Below are positions 6,118 to 9,135 of a DNA stretch of 9,135 bases, piece by piece. The stretch comes from an uncultured Anaerolineaceae bacterium (GTDB lineage Bacteria > Chloroflexota > Anaerolineae > Anaerolineales > Anaerolineaceae). Both the position numbers and the translations under genes were made by a program. The stretch spans positions 1 to 9,135 of the forward strand of contig CALAEB010000073.1 of NCBI GenBank assembly GCA_937890875.1, given 5' to 3'. Below the pieces are notes generated by a model, which was not told where the DNA came from, ran no database searches, and saw only the letters and a program-made list of their open reading frames with translations. Each line of letters starts with the position of its first letter. Positions within the stretch are counted from its first letter, which is position 1.

Positions 6118-8364
6118 ATGCGCAAGCTTTTTCCCATTCTTTGTCTGGCTACCGCTTTCGGCTGTTTTCTGCTGCCGATCGGCGGATTTGTCAGCGGTTC
6201 GCGCCAGGCCGCCTGCCTGATACTCGGGCTTACGTTGCTCATCTGTGGAATCGACGGTTTGCTCTCCGGCAAAAGACCGTACCGGACGCTTGCCTGGGGG
6301 CTGATCTGGATCGGCATCCTGCGGGAGGCGTTCAGCCTGGTTCAGAGTTCGTTCCCCCGGCTCCAGCCGATCCTGGAGAAAACACAGCATCTTTCTTTCA
6401 TTTTTTGGTTCTGTCTGTTTTCAGGAATCGGGCTGTTGGTTTATCCGCTGGTTCTGCCATCCGGGACAAAAGTTCCCGCGTTCCGCAGCCCATCCATGGG
6501 GACAACGCTGCTGTTTTCCTTCCTGCAAAAATGGAGCCCCGAAATCCTGATTCTGGGGATCACAATCCTGTCACTTAGTCCGCTGCTGGACAGCGGTTAT
6601 TACTGGGATGACGCTGTCAACGCCACCGCCTACCTGTATGAAAAACAGGATGGACTGCCGCTGATCCGGAATCTCCTGATTTTCATGCGGAAGTATATCG
6701 AACTCGGACGGATCAATATTCTCTCCTGCTATTATTATTTTCTTTTCATGATTGAGAATGTTGCGATTTATAAGGCTGTCATCATCGGACTGGTTTGCAG
6801 CAATGTGCTGCTGCTCGGGAATGTCGCCCGTGAGGCCGGGGCTTCCCGCCGCCTCAGCCTTTTGGCAATGCTGCTGATTCCGGTGCTGATCCAATTCCGG
6901 GCTTATCAGGACCCGGTTACCGGTTTCTATGGCCTGATGCAAATCATCCTGCTCGAATTGCTGCTGACTGTCCGCTTCCTTCTCCGGCATCTGCGCACAG
7001 GGAGAAAGAAGCACCTGATCCTGAGCCTGCTTCCGTTCACAGCCGGGCTGCTGACGTATGAAGTTTGTTTTCCGTTCATCCTGATGATCCCGCTGATCGT
7101 TTTGGCCGAGACCCGCAGCCTGAAAAAAGCAGTCCGCCTCAGCATTCCTTATGCCGCGATCGTGACGGTCTGCCTCGGGATGATCTTTTTCGTGCGGACG
7201 CATTATGCGCAGGGAACCACCTATGCCGGCGTCGCGTTCAGCCTGAACCCGGAACTGATTCTGAAAACATACGCTTATCAGCTGTTTGCCGCTTTGCCGC
7301 TCAGTTTCTACGCCGCAGGGAAACAGCTGGCGATCATGGGCACGACTTATCTGGCTGCGGACGCATTGCAATATACGCTACCCGGATTCCTCAAAGCGCT
7401 GTCGCTGCCGGACTTTTTCATCCTGGGTTTAACCGCGCTGGCAATCGTTCGGATCGCCGGAAAAGGACAAACCGAGGACAAAACTCCGCCGCGGCTGACA
7501 CTCATCGCGCTCGGGTTTTCCTTCTGGCTCCTGCCGGCAGTCACCATCGCGGTCAGCCAGCGATACCAGGGACAGTTGTACCCCGGATTGGGATATCTGC
7601 CGGTTTACCTGGAATACTTCGGGGTCAGCCTGCTGCTGGTTGGGCTGGGGAGTGCTCTCCGCGCAAAACTCCCGGCGGAAAAAAGCCGGCTTTTCAGCCT
7701 GCTGGCCGCCTTTGCGCTCCTTTTATCAATGGCGCTTAATCTGCAAAACAACCGGAAACTGGTCGAGCTGTTAAACCGCGAATTTCTGTACCCGCGGCAG
7801 CCCGGCGAACGCGCGCTTCAATCCGGGCTGCTGGCCTTTCTTCCTGAGAAAAGCACGCTGATTTTTGCCAATCCGGGCCGTTACATCTGGGAAGCGGATT
7901 GGAACGAACAGGGCCGTTACCTGGAATTTGCCTCGATTTACAACCGGCGGGATCTGAAAACGGATGAAATCACGCCGTTGGGAAAGAGCCGGTTTCTGGA
8001 CCAGTTCCGGCAGCATATTTCGGAAACAGGAGAAATGATACTGCCGCAGATAGAGAATTACCACATCCTGACCTACGGAGGAGACGCCAGACGAGGACTG
8101 GCAAAAATCGGCCATGTCAATCAAATCCGGACCAATCCCGCAGGTTCGGAAATTGAACAGACGCTGACCGACACTGTCCTGTTTTTCCTCAGCGGGAATT
8201 TGTCGGATCATACCCAAATCACGTATCAGACTTCAGGCGGGGAGACCGTTTACCTGCCGGTCCAGGAGGCCTGGCAGGTCCGGCGTTCCCAGGACGGGAT
8301 TCTGTTCCAGCTTCATCCCAAAGATGAAATCATCTTCGAAACGCTGGATTTTTATGGATTTTAG
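6118..8364 (+). CDS. Large polytopic membrane protein with YWDD motif, putative GT-C-type glycosyltransferase (second of a tandem pair)
   Basis: A 748-residue paralogue of the preceding gene. Its ATG begins one base after that gene's stop (TAAtATG), so the two are surely co-transcribed and probably translationally coupled. It has five N-terminal membrane segments, then Gly-Tyr-Tyr-Trp-Asp164-Asp165 and a loop with Gly-Arg-Ile-Asn, then about eight further segments. From Phe556-Leu-Tyr-Pro-Arg-Gln onward comes a soluble tail of ~190 residues. Blocks shared with the paralogue include Gln-Phe-Arg-x-Tyr-x-Asp-Pro, Tyr-Gly-Leu-Met-Gln-Ile, Gly-Leu-Leu-(Ser/Thr)-Tyr-Glu, Thr/Ala-Tyr-Ala-Gly, Gly-Tyr-Leu-Pro-Val-Tyr and Val-Glu-Leu-Leu-Asn. 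The distance from the first Asp to Phe-Leu-Tyr-Pro-Arg-Gln is 392 residues in both. First halves, loop interiors and tails differ more, which suggests an old duplication and different substrates. An enzymatic role is inferred from the acidic motif and from the glycan genes nearby; a transport or assembly role is possible. Confidence 0.88.
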   Translation: MRKLFPILCLATAFGCFLLPIGGFVSGSRQAACLILGLTLLICGIDGLLSGKRPYRTLAWGLIWIGILREAFSLVQSSFPRLQPILEKTQHLSFIFWFCLFSGIGLLVYPLVLPSGTKVPAFRSPSMGTTLLFSFLQKWSPEILILGITILSLSPLLDSGYYWDDAVNATAYLYEKQDGLPLIRNLLIFMRKYIELGRINILSCYYYFLFMIENVAIYKAVIIGLVCSNVLLLGNVAREAGASRRLSLLAMLLIPVLIQFRAYQDPVTGFYGLMQIILLELLLTVRFLLRHLRTGRKKHLILSLLPFTAGLLTYEVCFPFILMIPLIVLAETRSLKKAVRLSIPYAAIVTVCLGMIFFVRTHYAQGTTYAGVAFSLNPELILKTYAYQLFAALPLSFYAAGKQLAIMGTTYLAADALQYTLPGFLKALSLPDFFILGLTALAIVRIAGKGQTEDKTPPRLTLIALGFSFWLLPAVTIAVSQRYQGQLYPGLGYLPVYLEYFGVSLLLVGLGSALRAKLPAEKSRLFSLLAAFALLLSMALNLQNNRKLVELLNREFLYPRQPGERALQSGLLAFLPEKSTLIFANPGRYIWEADWNEQGRYLEFASIYNRRDLKTDEITPLGKSRFLDQFRQHISETGEMILPQIENYHILTYGGDARRGLAKIGHVNQIRTNPAGSEIEQTLTDTVLFFLSGNLSDHTQITYQTSGGETVYLPVQEAWQVRRSQDGILFQLHPKDEIIFETLDFYGF

Positions 8365-8587
8365 CGCCTGAAGTCCGGATTTTTCCACAAACAAGAAGGC
8401 ATTCATCATCCAATCCCGGAAAATCTTCTACTAGAATTGCGTTAAAATGCAAGTGAATAATGTCAGACAATTAAGCGAAATCCGTCATTGGCCAGTTTTC
8501 TAAAAAAAATATACACTAAAAACGGATAATGGACTTGCTGTCATTGATTCCATTACAACATATGCATAAAAGGGAGAATAACTTAGG
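8365..8587. other. Gap before the glutamate dehydrogenase gene
   Basis: No gene and no clear terminator hairpin is visible after the membrane-protein stop at 8364. Possible but weak promoter elements for the next gene are TTGGCC (8488-8493) with TATACA (8510-8515), 16 bases apart, each matching four of six consensus bases. TAAAAT (8443-8448) and GATAAT (8525-8530) are other possible -10 boxes without a good -35 box. None is strong enough to list as a promoter. AGGGAG at 8571-8576 is the ribosome binding site. Confidence 0.5.
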
Positions 8588-9135
8588 ATGAGTGATGAAA
8601 TCAATCCGTTTGAATTAGCACAAAAACAATTCGATCATGTGGCGGACATGCTGGATCTGGATGAAGAGATCCGGGCCTATTTACGCTGGCCGAAAAAAGA
8701 ATTTCATGTTCGGATCCCGGTCAGAATGGATAATGGTGAATTAAAAATCTTTGACGGTTACCGGGTTCAGCATAATGATGCGCTGGGACCGAACAAAGGC
8801 GGGCTGCGTTTTTTCCAGGGCGAGACCTTTGACACAGTCCGTGCGCTTTCCACCTGGATGACCTGGAAATGCGCAGTGGCAAACGTACCGCTCGGCGGAG
8901 GCAAGGGCGGGGGGGTTGTCGATCCGACCTTATTGAGCGATCATGAAAAAGAACGCCTGCTGCGCGGTTACGTCCGCCTGCTGTGGAAGAATTTTGGTCC
9001 GCGGACCGATGTCCCGGCGCCGGATATGGGTTCGAATGCCCAAATGATGTGCTGGTTCATGGATGAGTACTCGGAACTTTCAGGGCAATACACGCCCGGG
9101 GTCGTCACCGGGAAACCGGTGGGAGCAGGCGGGTC
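8588..9135 (+). CDS. gdhA: Glutamate dehydrogenase, N-terminal 182 residues (runs off the window)
   Basis: This cytosolic enzyme interconverts glutamate with 2-oxoglutarate and ammonium using NAD(P). The substrate-binding domain is almost complete. Gly-Pro-Asn-Lys70-Gly-Gly-Leu-Arg-Phe, Thr-Trp-Lys94-Cys-Ala, Gly-Gly-Gly-Lys106-Gly-Gly and Pro-Ala-Pro-Asp146-Met-Gly match the substrate lysines, the catalytic lysine and the catalytic aspartate of hexameric glutamate dehydrogenases. The spacing of the four residues (24, 12 and 40) equals that of Lys89, Lys113, Lys125 and Asp165 in the Clostridium symbiosum enzyme as I remember it. The sequence ends at Pro-Val-Gly-Ala-Gly-Gly, before the nucleotide-binding domain, so NAD or NADP preference cannot be read. 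The start ATG has AGGGAG 11 bases upstream (8571-8576). The frame stays open to 9135; the family is usually about 410-450 residues. A run of seven G (8909-8915) sits right in the catalytic loop. It is separated by 223 bases from the glycan genes and is likely its own transcript. A Leu/Phe/Val dehydrogenase is much less likely. Confidence 0.95.
   Translation, partial: MSDEINPFELAQKQFDHVADMLDLDEEIRAYLRWPKKEFHVRIPVRMDNGELKIFDGYRVQHNDALGPNKGGLRFFQGETFDTVRALSTWMTWKCAVANVPLGGGKGGGVVDPTLLSDHEKERLLRGYVRLLWKNFGPRTDVPAPDMGSNAQMMCWFMDEYSELSGQYTPGVVTGKPVGAGG

Noticed and set aside
6571..7371. 266-residue open frame on - inside the second YWDD gene
   Set aside because: A Gln/Asp-rich, low-quality product typical of reading a Leu/Ile-rich membrane gene backwards; no ribosome binding site or domain.
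7065..7739. 224-residue open frame on + in another frame of the second YWDD gene
   Set aside because: An Arg/Pro/Gly-rich translation with no domain; it overlaps fully a well-supported gene.
8365..8587. tRNA, small RNA or riboswitch ahead of the glutamate dehydrogenase gene
   Set aside because: No cloverleaf, T-loop pattern or stable stem set could be found by eye; only short palindromes are present.

Overview
The window looks like a bacterial chromosome segment of medium GC (roughly half G+C by eye), with tightly packed genes, some TTG starts and AG-rich ribosome binding sites. The protein sequences, especially the glutamate dehydrogenase and the long polytopic membrane proteins, suggest an anaerobic environmental bacterium. 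A member of Chloroflexota (Anaerolineae-like) is my best guess, but it is only an impression and was not checked by any search.

Layout from left to right. (1) The 3' end of a subtilisin-type (S8) serine protease gene, closed by a perfect 19-bp hairpin. (2) A 372-base gap with three separate inverted repeats. (3) A GT4-family glycosyltransferase gene on +. (4) Converging on it from the - strand, a Wzx/RfbX-type polysaccharide flippase gene that is broken: its N-terminal 317 codons and its C-terminal ~145 codons lie in different frames, and the stretch expected between them is missing. (5) A spacer that holds the C-terminal remnant of a GNAT acetyltransferase. (6) Two consecutive + strand genes, one base apart, for paralogous 743- and 748-residue polytopic membrane proteins. 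Each has a Tyr-Trp-Asp-Asp motif just after its fifth membrane segment, at nearly the same residue number, which suggests a GT-C-type glycosyltransferase family. (7) A 223-base gap, then the first 182 codons of a glutamate dehydrogenase gene that runs off the right edge.

The centre (870-8364) reads as part of a cell-envelope glycan locus. A cytosolic GT4 enzyme would add a sugar to a lipid-linked glycan, a flippase would move lipid-linked sugar across the membrane, and two large membrane enzymes would use lipid-linked sugar on the outer face. The broken flippase and the GNAT remnant lie side by side, so the middle of the locus appears to be decaying or to have been rearranged. The protease and the glutamate dehydrogenase flank the locus and have no evident link to it.

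The candidate for an undescribed system is the tandem YWDD membrane-protein pair. I found no CRISPR array, tRNA, rRNA, insertion sequence or phage gene.
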